Shown here: in pieces, positions 55,304 through 64,000 of the stretch | Layout: every line of letters begins with the position of its first letter | How positions within the stretch are numbered: position 1 is the stretch's first letter | Assembly (NCBI GenBank): GCA_948567375.1 | Contig: OX419756.1 | Coordinates: forward strand, 10,855,001 to 10,919,000 | DNA: 64,000 bases | Reading direction: 5' to 3' | Source of the DNA: Lunularia cruciata | Lineage: Eukaryota; Streptophyta; Marchantiopsida; Lunulariales; Lunulariaceae | Notes under the pieces: model-generated | Seen by the model: the letters and a program-made list of their open reading frames with translations, nothing else | Told to the model about the DNA's origin: nothing | The model's database searches: none | Position numbers and translations under genes: made by a program

Positions 55304-57780
55304 TCAATACCTGATACCGGTAGCAAGGAGAGAATATGGGTCACTGCTATTAGAACTCAATCTAAAAGATGTCCATTCCTCTTTTGCCCAGCTAACAACA
55401 AGCCTATCATCATGGACAAATTTGTCCAATGCACTCATCAAAGGGTTGAATGTCCAAGTGTATGATGCTTTCTTGACCCTATACGGATAGAAGTGGGTAG
55501 GATGGTTACCATCATGTAGATAGTTCCTATAGTAAGAGAATGCATAACTATTCAGGATCAAAAGATCATGAAGGGGTAAACCTAATGAAGTGAGATGCTC
55601 ATATGATCTAACTCTAAGTTCTCTAAACTCAACATCTCGTTGGACATCTGTAGAACAAAAACAAGCCATGAGGCAAGACCCAATGTGAAATCCCAACAAG
55701 AGTTCCGATCATTGCTACATGCTCTATAACAACCACTCCACTCCATTTGGATTAAGATCTATCCACAAGATAACCTCAAAGTGTAGCAAACAAATTTGGA
55801 TGAAAATGGTTAACACCATGATGTGCTACTCACCCTACATGCCTTCATTATGTGTGAGGGTACCAACCATGCCTAGTCATCTAGCTCTCCCGTGCATGGA
55901 AACCAGTGCTACTACAATGCCATAATGATGCCAAACAAGTAACATCCACAACAATAATATTCTTCCGTAGGAAGCATGGGAGGAGAATACATTGAATATA
56001 CTCTCTTGATAGACAAAGCCTCTTTCTAAACTCAATTTGAGTGCCTTGAGTCTCCACACTATGAGGTAACACATGGGTGGCATCTATCACAAGGATGTCA
56101 TTGGTCTGGATCTGCATCTCATAGTGAGTATGGGTCTAGCAAGCAATAGTACATAGTCTTAGTCCAAGATAAGCCACACGAGCCCTCATCTAAGCTATAC
56201 TACTCTCACTCTCCTATACCTAAACATGTACACACTTGGACCTCTCCATAGAAAATGCTAACTCTCATGCCTTATTTTGTAACTAGATCCTATAACCAAC
56301 CCTCTGCCATGGCAAGGACACCTAGGATGTCCAAGTCCAAGTCAACTAACGTCTGCTCTCTCTCCATCTCAAAAGTAATCAAGATCAGATGCCTCTCCTC
56401 CTTTGCAACAAGAGTATCCTCTTGCTCATAAAGGAGTCTCTCTCTCTCTAATAACAATCTACCATGCTCCTCAAAGCTCTCCAATCTACTCTCGCTCTCA
56501 AGCACTAATCTCTCTTGCTCCTCTATACTCTCCAATCTACTCTAGCGCTCAAGCACAAATCTCTCTTGCTCCTCTACACTCTCCAATCTACTCTGGTGCT
56601 CAAGGACTAATATCTCTTGCTCCTCTACACCCTCCAATCACCTTTCTTGCTCAAGGAGATGCCTCTCTCCCTCCTCAGCCACTTAAACATAATCATCTAA
56701 AACACGTGTGATGTCAAAAAAACAAGAACAAGGTGAAGGTACTCTAAAGTGCATGGGATTAAGTGCACCCTCCACGGATGGAGAAAGTAGAGAAGGGGAA
56801 GAAGAGGGAGAAGGAGCTATCTCAAAGGATGAAGATGGAGAAGGAACTTTCATAACTCAAATATCACGACCTAACCTCACTATTGGTAAAGGTTGTGTTT
56901 CAACACAGATGTATTGAACACTTGTTCACAAGTGGTACATTTAGTCATCCATCAAGTGAAAATTCATTTTTGAATCAAGTGTATACACAAGTTCACAAGT
57001 TCATTAATCAAGGCATGTTAAATTAACTCATTTATAAAATTTGGTAATGGTATATATAATAGAACTTTATATGTTTTCAAACATACAAATATATATAAAT
57101 AGATATGCCAAAACTAAAATCTAATCAATCACTCACCATTCTCATCCTCCCAATCATCAGTAGTCTTGTCCTCATCCAAGCTATCTGCATCCTTATGATC
57201 ATCATCATGCTCTCTCTTGTGTATAATCTACTCCTCTCTATCACTCAAGTACCTCATATTTTCCTCAAGAATGAAGCCTCTCTCCATGAAGATATGAGTG
57301 AGTATCTGCCCAAGGAAGGTAAATCTAACTAAAATTATGTCCCTTAGGACTCCTAAATTGGCTTTGCAAACTCCCCACCCCCAGCAATGATAGCTCAAAA
57401 TGCTAACTCTCCACAATCATAATCTTCCACACCAAATCTCCTCAACTTTGTCTTGGTGTTGAGAACCAAATGCACATGTACAATCTTGGGCCTAATAGTT
57501 GGTGCAACAAATGCACCCATCAACTAGAAGAAAGCACTAAATGTAGGATATACATATTGCCTTGCAAGATACCTTTTTGCAACCTTGTCCTTTTGTGGAA
57601 ACCAATCTAAAATAGTTGTGCAAGGAACAATACTATGTCTTGTTGTCCTCCCTTTTGGCATGGCAAGTACATTTTAACTATATCCACTATCAATTGAAAC
57701 TGCCTTTCTCTTACCAAACATGTGCAAGAATTCTTGTCCCAAGAACTCACAAACTCTGTATATGGAAGAACTTGCCAAGA
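55304..57780 (-). pseudogene. Unrecognised multi-part decayed gene, minus strand
   Basis: A series of minus-strand segments in consistent order. N-terminal: MPKGRTTRHSIVPCTTIL, then DWFPQKDKVAKRYLARQYVY and PTFSAFF, one in-frame TAG, then LMGAFVAPTIRPKIVHVHLV and KLRRFGVEDYDCGELAF (about 57660-57390). An acidic Asp/Glu stretch follows (about 57210-57120), then the 17-residue coiled-coil repeats (56640-56290), then further open pieces (56117-55881) and a 131-codon frame (55699-55304) reading LGLPLHDLLILNSYAFSYYR. Stops are mostly TAG or TGA. I do not recognise the family; it could be a captured host gene or an unfamiliar transposon protein. Treating the segments as one gene is inference. Confidence 0.35.
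56477..56680 (-). repeat. 51-bp tandem repeat encoding a 17-residue coiled-coil unit
   Basis: CTCTCCAAT(C/-)TACT recurs at 56477, 56528, 56579 and (as CCCTCC) 56630, an exact 51-bp period. On the minus strand each unit reads like RLESIEEQERLVLESES, an acidic amphipathic repeat. One unit has a TAG. The period is a multiple of three, so the repeat expanded while coding. Confidence 0.85.
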
Positions 57781-58129
57781 AAGAAAGAACCAAGAAAAAA
57801 ACCTTAAATCTCAATCCTTACACACAAAGATGTTGGGTGCCGCTTAGAGACAACCCAAGATAAGAAAAAAGGGAGGAGAACCACCGGCCACCGTTCATTG
57901 CCGCCATTGAGTGCCACTTGGAGATTGTAATACCAAGAGCTAGCCATATGATCTAGATGTGAAATTTGATTTGGTAACGTCTAGAATGATGTTATACATG
58001 ATGGTCACAATAGATAAGATAGAAGTATTACCAAAAGAGTACTTCTACTAATAGTGCAAAAACCAAAATAGACTTGAGAACCTTAGAACCAATAGCTAGA
58101 CATATGATTTAAAGGTGAGAATTGGTTTG

Positions 58130-58151
58130 GTAACATCTAGAAGGATGTTAC
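58130..58151. other. LTR palindrome GTAACATC-N6-GATGTTAC
   Basis: Perfect 8-bp arms with a 6-bp spacer in the second LTR unit. The same motif recurs, more or less decayed, in every family-1 LTR of the window, and the methyltransferase element has inserted in its left arm at 26263/36298. Possibly a protein-binding site in U3. Confidence 0.7.
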
Positions 58152-58547
58152 ACATGATGGACTAAAAAAATTAGAAAGAGGTATCACCAAAAGGGGACTT
58201 CTACTAATAGAGTAGGAACCAAAATATGCCTGAAATCTTTGAAGGCAATTTCGGAGGCCTAAACGGATGAATTAGGCCTCGAAAATGTGTAGATTCCCCC
58301 CCCAATGGAGGAAAGGTTGGCCTTCCCTCCCTCCTACTTTGTCTCATTGAGAGCTTTCCAACAGTGATTTTGAGATTCCTATAGGAAGATTCCCTTTGGT
58401 CAAAGCTTGTTTGACCAACTAGATAGGACCTGGACCAGACATGTCACCCATCCAAGTAAGTAATCCAAGGGTGGAGCTTGCTGATATGTCACGTATCTGT
58501 GTCACTAATCTTATGGTGGAGCTTCCTTGGAGGAGATCCTCTTTGTC

Positions 58548-58556
58548 TATATAATA
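58548..58556 (+). promoter_or_regulatory. LTR TATA box
   Basis: TATATAATA about 90 bases before the LTR end, conserved in the other family-1 LTRs. Transcription would start some 30 bases downstream. Confidence 0.65.
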
Positions 58557-58640
58557 AAGAGAAGGTGCTCCTTTGGGGCATCGAATGTTTGAGTGTGCAA
58601 TCTATATTTTCTCTCTTCTCTTGTCCTTGGAGTATTAAAA

Positions 58641-58652
58641 TGGTATCAGAGC
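58641..58652 (+). other. Primer-binding site (tRNA-iMet)
   Basis: TGGTATCAGAGC, two bases after the LTR end as defined by comparison with the other copies. Confidence 0.93.
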
Positions 58653-59241
58653 GAGTGTTTTAGTCCAAGAGAGTGGATCACCCCTCTTGGAATAGCACAA
58701 ACTATTGAAACTGAGTAATTTGAGGTGGAGAACATAGAGTAATTGCTAGACTTAGGAAGGACTTTAGAGAGCGGATGGGATGGATGCACCGGGAGGACAA
58801 TTTCCCACACCTAGTTTTCTATTCTCAAACCCATTCCACATCAAGGTTGTGTACATCCAGCGTGAGTAGATGAGGGTATTGCTAGTTTATCACTTTGGTG
58901 TAGAATTCATGGACAGAGTGATGAACTCACCAAACCCGATGATTCTACCTGTGGTGATATATGACAGAGAGTGTGATTTGACAATCTATATTCTATTATG
59001 ATAATATGGATATGAATGTCCCAAATCCTCTCCCTTTCAACACTCAAGTAGAAATCCGTTATGTAGTGAGACCAAAAGTGATGTTTAGAGATTTTGTGGT
59101 TAGGAATTTTGGTGAGGAGTATTATCAATGTGTGATAGCTTCTGAGGTCCCATGGTAGTTCCGATAGTTCGTACGCCTTCCAGAGTGATTATATTGACTC
59201 TGTATTGAAGTAGACATTAGCAATTGAGTGTTGTAGGAACC

Positions 59242-60330
59242 ATGGATCCGCAATTGCAAGAGCTGGTGTAAGGAATGCAAGGGATGTTGAATGAATTTTG
59301 AGAGATTAAGATGATCATGGAGACATTACAAAGTCAAGTGCAGATCCTCAAGAACGATCAAGCCATGCAAGAAGAAGAGCCGTCTCAAAACCCAGTACCT
59401 ATGACTGAAGCACATGGAGAGGCACTTGTGCCTACCAACCCCATCAATGATGAAGCCACATTGCTACTCCGGATGAAGAAGACTTGCAACATCGAGCCTT
59501 ACAAGGAGCAGCGTATGATGGGAGTAGTGGAAAACTGGATCTCAAGAATGAATCGATATTTTTGATTGTTCTCAACAGAGATCATAGAGCATGCTGCAGG
59601 TGTGTTTGCATGTGGGTACTTGACCGATAAAGCCCTCACATGGTATGATGCTTGGGAACAATCCATACTGGCAGAGGGAAGGGAGGTCACATGGACAGCA
59701 ATGCAAGAAGGATTGCTGAAGAATTTCCAATCGGTGGATTCTATGGAAATGGCTCGAACCCAACTATGGGGATTGAGACAAAAGAGTAGCGTACAAGAGT
59801 ATGTGGAGGCATTTCTGAATCTAAAAGTCGCAATTACCGACATGAGTCCAGCAAAGGTTCTCAACAATTTCAAACAAGGGTTGAAAGAGCGGATTTGCCA
59901 AGAAGTCATGGTGCAAAATCTTTGCACGGTATTTGAAGCCATTGCTTGTACGCAAAGAATAGCAAGAGCATTAGGTAGAGGTGAAGAAGTAGTTCTACCT
60001 CAACATTATTGGGCAAAAATGCCACACATGGGTGGACCAGTACCAATAGAATTGTGCAACCTTTGATTCCGGGATCGAGGAGCACGACCGCTTCAAGGGA
60101 AGCGGGGACGAGTAGAAGAACAAAGAGATGGAGTCCCACGAGGAGAAGGGACTTAAGAAGAACAACGCTATTGTTACAATTGTGGCCATATTGGGCACAT
60201 ATCTACCAATTGACGCACTTGTTTCTCAAGAGGCCCTCGGCCTTCGTATAGGCAATCTTTGAACAACATGGAGAGGCACATTGAAACCGAGGAGGTAGAA
60301 ATCACTTTGGAAAACAAAGATTGCCAATAA
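59242..60330 (+). pseudogene. gag of the 57926 element
   Basis: Starts ATG GAT CCG at 59242, conserved as the start in the inner minus-strand copy. Contains the gag core (GVVENWISRMNRYF, GVFACGYLTDKALTWYDAW, VQEYVEAFLNLKVAI, NNFKQGLKERI) and a nucleocapsid at about 60172-60213 (CYNCGHIGHISTN) whose last Cys codon is now TGA. In-frame stops include TAA at 59269, TGA at 59299, TGA at 59563 and TGA at 60064. Those at 59299 and 59563 also occur in the copy at 7162-8247. The frame ends CQ-stop at 60328-60330, overlapping pol, which lies one base back. Confidence 0.88.
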
Positions 60331-63300
60331 ATGTACCTCGTGGCCTTACTGGCGCAATAAGGAAGCAAAAAAGCAAGGGAAGGAAGAAGAATAATGTGCA
60401 AAGATCCCGAAAGGCAACCTCACAATTGATTGTTGTTAATGGAATCCTAGAAGGTAATCAAGTGAGAGTATTAATAGATCCAAGAGCAATAGAGAATTTC
60501 TTGTCTCGCTCTGTTGCAATAAGATTGGGAATGGATCTAGAGAGAGATGGGAGTGAAGAAGTAGAGTTACCAAATGGGCAAACAAAGAGGATTGAATCAT
60601 TACCTAGACGGGTAACCTTCTCTGTAGGAGAATATCAGGAAGCAATTGAGTGGCAAGTGATACAATTAGCTTGTTATGATGCAATTTTAGGCATGCCATG
60701 GATGGAGCAGTACAACCCTATGGTGGATTGGAGGAAGAAAGTAGTGAGAACCAACCAATGGTCAATCATTGGGGTTAAAGAAAAATCTTACAAGCAGAAA
60801 CTGCCTCTATATGTCATAGGGACGACAACTGTTTGTAAGACCGATAGATGTTTTATGGGTCTAATAAGAGAAGTCCAGAGTGCACAACTCAATGGACAAA
60901 TTCTTGAGAAATTGAAAGATGTGGTGGATGAGTTTCAAGATGTCTTTCTCGATGATCTACACTCAAGATTACCACCAAAAAGGCAAGTAGATCATAAAAT
61001 TAAGACACTCCTGGGGAAGACACCTCCTTGTAAGGCCCCATATCGCCTATCACATCATGAGTTGGAGGAGTGTAAGACTCAAATTGAGGAGATGCTGTAG
61101 AAAGGGTTCATCCAACCTAGCATATCACCATATGGGGCCCCTGTCTTGTTTGTGAAGAAGAAGGATGGTACAATGCACATGTGCATTGACTATCGGGGTC
61201 TCAATCAGCAAATAGTGAAGAAAAAATACCCCTTACCTTGCATGGATGACCTGTTTGATCAACTCTATGGAGCGAGATACTTCACCAAACTGGACTTGCA
61301 AAGTAGTTACAATCAAATCCGAATTGCAGAGGAGGATGTGTACAAAACTGCATTTTGAACCAAGTATGGCCACTTTGAGTATCTTGTGATGCCTTTTGGC
61401 CTCACCAATGCACCTGCCACTTTCATGAGTCTAATGAATGACATATTTTGTCCATACTTAGATAAGTATGTTATCGTCTTCTTGGATGATATCTTAGTAT
61501 ATAGTAGCACAATGACAAAACACAAACAACATCTACGAGAGGTCCTCCAAATTCTAAGACAGAATCAATTGTACGCCAAAATCTCAAAGTGTGAGTTTGG
61601 CAAGTCTGAAGTAGACTACTTGGGGCATAGAGTAAGTGCAGAGAGCATTCAAGTATTGAGAGATAAAATAGATGTCATTCAAAAGTGGAGTGCCCTTGAA
61701 GATCTGACTCAACTTAAGAGCTTCTTGGGGTTGACGGGATTCTATCATAGATTTTTCAAGGACTTCTCTAAGGTTGCACAGCCTTTAACGACACTACTTG
61801 GCAAGGGAAAAAAGTGGACATGGGGAATTGCACAAGAGTTGGCCTTTCAAGAATTGAAGGCCGCCTTGCTATATGCACCAATCTTGAAGTGGTATGACCC
61901 AAAATGGCCAATCAAGTTGGCTACAAATGCATCAGGTGTAGCAATAGGAGCAGTCCTACAACAAGAGTGGCATGACGGATGGCATCCAATTGAATATTCC
62001 TCTCAAAAGTTGTTGCTGGTAGAGCGCAACTACCACACCACAGAACGAGAAGAGCTTGCCATCGTTCTAGCAACCAAGCATTGGAAGCACTACCTGGGCG
62101 AGAAGGCATTTGTAGTAGAGATAGACCACAAACCTCTAGTCTACCTCGAGACGCAGAAGGATCTATCTTGTCACCAAATTTGGTGAGCAAAGTGGCGACA
62201 ATGCTTCAACATGACAATCACCTACGTGGAAGGTAAGAAGCAACTTGTAGATGCATTCACCCGCATGCCAATGGCAAACAACTTGGTGGCAGAGGTTAAG
62301 ATTAACCTTGAATTCTGGCAAGAGATTCTAGCTGCTACAAAAACTGATCCATAGATTGTAGAAGCGCAATCATCCAAAGGTGTCACCAGCACCCAAGGAC
62401 TCACCTTTCGGGATGGAAGATTATGGATCCCAAATGTCCCAAAATTATGCACCACTATTCTAGCGGAATATCATGATTTGGCCATTGCAGCTCATGTCGG
62501 AGTGGACAAGACCTTGGATGCAGTCAAGCGTCATTACTATTGGCCCAAGATGAGCCACGGCATGATGGACTATGTGCGTAGCTGCCTACTTTGTCAACAG
62601 AACAAAGCTTCTAATCAAGCTCCTACAGGGCTCCTTCAACCTCTCCCCACTCCTACCCAACGTTGGGAACAAGTGAGTATGGATCTCGTCTGTGAATTAC
62701 CCAAGACCACCTCAGGGTTTGACTCCATTGTGGTCTTTGTGGACCGGCTCAGCAAAATGATTCATATACGCCCTACCACCAAGGAGGTGACCGCTCCACA
62801 ACTAGCTCAATTATACTTAGATGCAGTCTTTGCTCACCATGGCTTGTCTAGAGTACTCATCACCGATAGAGGCACCCAATTCACCTGTTTGTTTTGGCGA
62901 ACACTATTTGGTTTCTTCAAAACCAAGTAGGCCATGTCCACAACTTACCACCCACAAATAGATGGCCAAATAGAGCGGGCTAATTGCATGATTGAAGACA
63001 TGTTACGCGGCTTCACCTTAGAAGAGCAAGAGAGGTGGGACACCCTACTCCCATTGGTAGAATTTGCTTACAACAATTTAGTGAATGCATCCACCCAGGT
63101 CACTGCATTCTTCCTCATGTATGGTGAGCATCCCTTCACACCTTCTAGCTTGATGAAGATCCGTCCAGTGGCTACCAAGGTCGATGCAATAAACACATTT
63201 GTTTCTAGAATCCAACAAGGTGTGGAGAGCGCCAAGCACAGATTACAGATTGCACAAAATCGACAAAAGCAGTATGCTAATGCACACCGTAGGCACATGG

Positions 63301-63728
63301 AGTTCAATATTGGGGATCAAGTGTGGCTATTGACAACCAACCTCACATTAGTTGGCCCTCGTAAGCTCAGACCTTGTTTTATTGGGCCTTTCTTGATTCT
63401 TTGTTGCATTGGTGTTGTGGCATATCACCTTGAGCTACCACCACACATGAAGATCCATCCAATGTTCCATGTCTCCCTACTACGCAGATATGCTCCCCAA
63501 TCAGGCCAGGGTCATTCCACACAAGACATTCAACCTTGTCCGACACTCATTGATGGCACGAAGGAATATGAAGTGGAGCGGATTCTCCAAAAATGCATGC
63601 GTGGTACTCGCCATCCGCGGGTGGACTATCTAGTACAATGGAAAGGTTACCCTCTCTATGAAGCAACTTGGGAGCCCGCTGCCAATTTGGCACATGCACC
63701 GGTGTTGGTGCAAGCATTTGAGCATTAA
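60321..63728 (+). pseudogene. pol of the 57926 element: PR-RT-RH-IN-chromodomain
   Basis: One frame throughout, -1 relative to gag. Protease: VLIDPRAIENFLS (the active-site Gly is Arg here; the inner copy has DPGA) and [38 protein letters not shown], and FLDD at 61479-61490. RNase H: the first catalytic Asp is changed to Asn ([15 protein letters not shown]); Glu and the later Asp remain. Integrase: zinc finger (HVGVDKTLDAV..SCLLC), Asp 62682-62684, Asp 62865-62867, Glu in QIDGQIERANC. Chromodomain at the C-terminus: YEVERILQKC, YLVQWKGYPLYEATWEP, ending AFEH. Stops: TAG 61098, TGA 61356, TGA 62184, TAG 62352, TAG 62928. Chromodomains of this class bind methylated histone H3 and target insertion to heterochromatin. 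Confidence 0.92.
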
Positions 63729-63754
63729 TTGCACAACGATCCTCATTGCGTCTT

Positions 63755-63767
63755 AAAAGGAGGGAGG
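63755..63767 (+). other. Polypurine tract
   Basis: AAAAGGAGGGAGG, two bases before the 3' LTR; identical to the tract of the inner minus-strand copy. Confidence 0.9.
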
Positions 63768-63769
63768 TC

Positions 63770-64000
63770 TGTAATACCAAGAGCTAGCCATATGATCTAG
63801 ATGTGAAATTTGGTTTGGTAACATCTAGAATGATGTTATACATGATGGTCACAATAGATAAGATAGAAGTATCACCAAAAGAGTACTTCTACTAATAGTG
63901 CAAAAATTGAAATAGACTTGAGAACCTTAGACCCAATAGTTAGACATATGATTTAAAGGTGAGAATTGGTTTGGTAACATCTAGAAGGATGTTACACATG
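63770..64000 (+). repeat. 3' LTR of the 57926 element, truncated by window end
   Basis: First 231 bp of the LTR, starting TGTAATACCAAGAGC, highly similar to the 5' LTR at 57926. The window ends in the second internal unit. Confidence 0.92.

Larger units (their letters stand above)
57926..58639 (+). repeat. 5' LTR of the 57926 element
   Basis: 714 bp, TGTAATACC...AGTATTAAA (final CA decayed to AA). Two ~156-bp internal units start at about 57932 and 58088. Each unit centres on GTAAC(A/G)TC-N6-GATGTTA(C/T), a hairpin (58130-58151 in the second unit). Confidence 0.92.
57926..64000 (+). mobile_element. Family-1 Ty3/gypsy chromovirus, best-preserved copy (3' LTR truncated by window)
   Basis: 5' LTR 57926-58639, primer site, gag, pol, polypurine tract, and 3' LTR from 63770 onward. 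The pol frame from 60321 to 63728 has no frameshift and only five stops. The two visible LTR stretches are very similar, so this is the youngest family-1 copy here. The target-site duplication cannot be tested because the right end lies outside. Confidence 0.93.

Noticed and set aside
59499-59942. 147-codon minus-strand frame
   Set aside because: Antisense of the gag at 59242-60330; the same shadow appears opposite the inner copy's gag.
1-64000. CRISPR array, bacterial operons or organellar DNA
   Set aside because: No regularly spaced identical direct repeats with unique spacers; introns, LTR elements and chromodomains point to nuclear plant DNA.

Overview
The window looks like intergenic DNA from a large, repeat-rich land-plant (streptophyte) nuclear genome. 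Plant signals are one host gene with a plant-type PLAC8 domain and GT-AG introns, and LTR retrotransposons with initiator-tRNA-Met primer sites and chromodomain integrases. I cannot name the species. Most of the sequence is nested, decayed transposable elements; about 4 kb (20-24 kb) is a host gene island.

Layout. 1-13519: an old minus-strand Ty3/gypsy chromovirus ('family 1'), interrupted in its RT region by about 0.73 kb of unidentified DNA, into which a younger complete family-1 copy (2997-9585) inserted. 13520-14768: copia-like gag relic and a minus-strand LTR of a second family ('family 2'). 14769-20000: AT-rich decayed DNA. 20727-22490 (minus): three-exon PLAC8 gene, the only intact gene I can support. 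23900-24150: degenerate tandem repeat. 24870-25860: LINE-like relic. 25880-39000: a family-2 LTR holding a family-1 solo LTR, which holds a 10-kb Ty3/gypsy element (26264-36293). 40-44.7 kb: three further family-1 solo LTRs. 44.8-46.4 kb: decayed gypsy pol. 48.9-51.2 kb: decayed PIF/Harbinger transposon with a convergent second ORF. 52.9-57.8 kb: unrecognised decayed ORFs with coiled-coil repeats. 57926-64000: a well-preserved plus-strand family-1 chromovirus whose 3' LTR runs off the window.

The standout is the 26264-36293 element. In a single reading frame it encodes gag with two zinc knuckles, an aspartic protease, a complete C5-cytosine DNA methyltransferase (motifs I, IV with PC, VI with ENV, VIII with HRLR, and IX/X in that order), reverse transcriptase/RNase H, a DDE integrase, and a C-terminal C4HC3 PHD finger. 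Eight in-frame stops (six TAG, two TGA, no TAA) and no frameshift interrupt it, a pattern expected from deamination of methylated CAG and CGA codons. Its terminal repeats are arranged A - body - B-A-B, the 'split direct repeat' order known from PAT-type DIRS elements, although this element has a DDE integrase and 4-bp GGTA flanks.

The parts imply an element that could write DNA methylation with its own methyltransferase and read chromatin with its PHD finger. This copy is dead, and function is inferred from motifs only.
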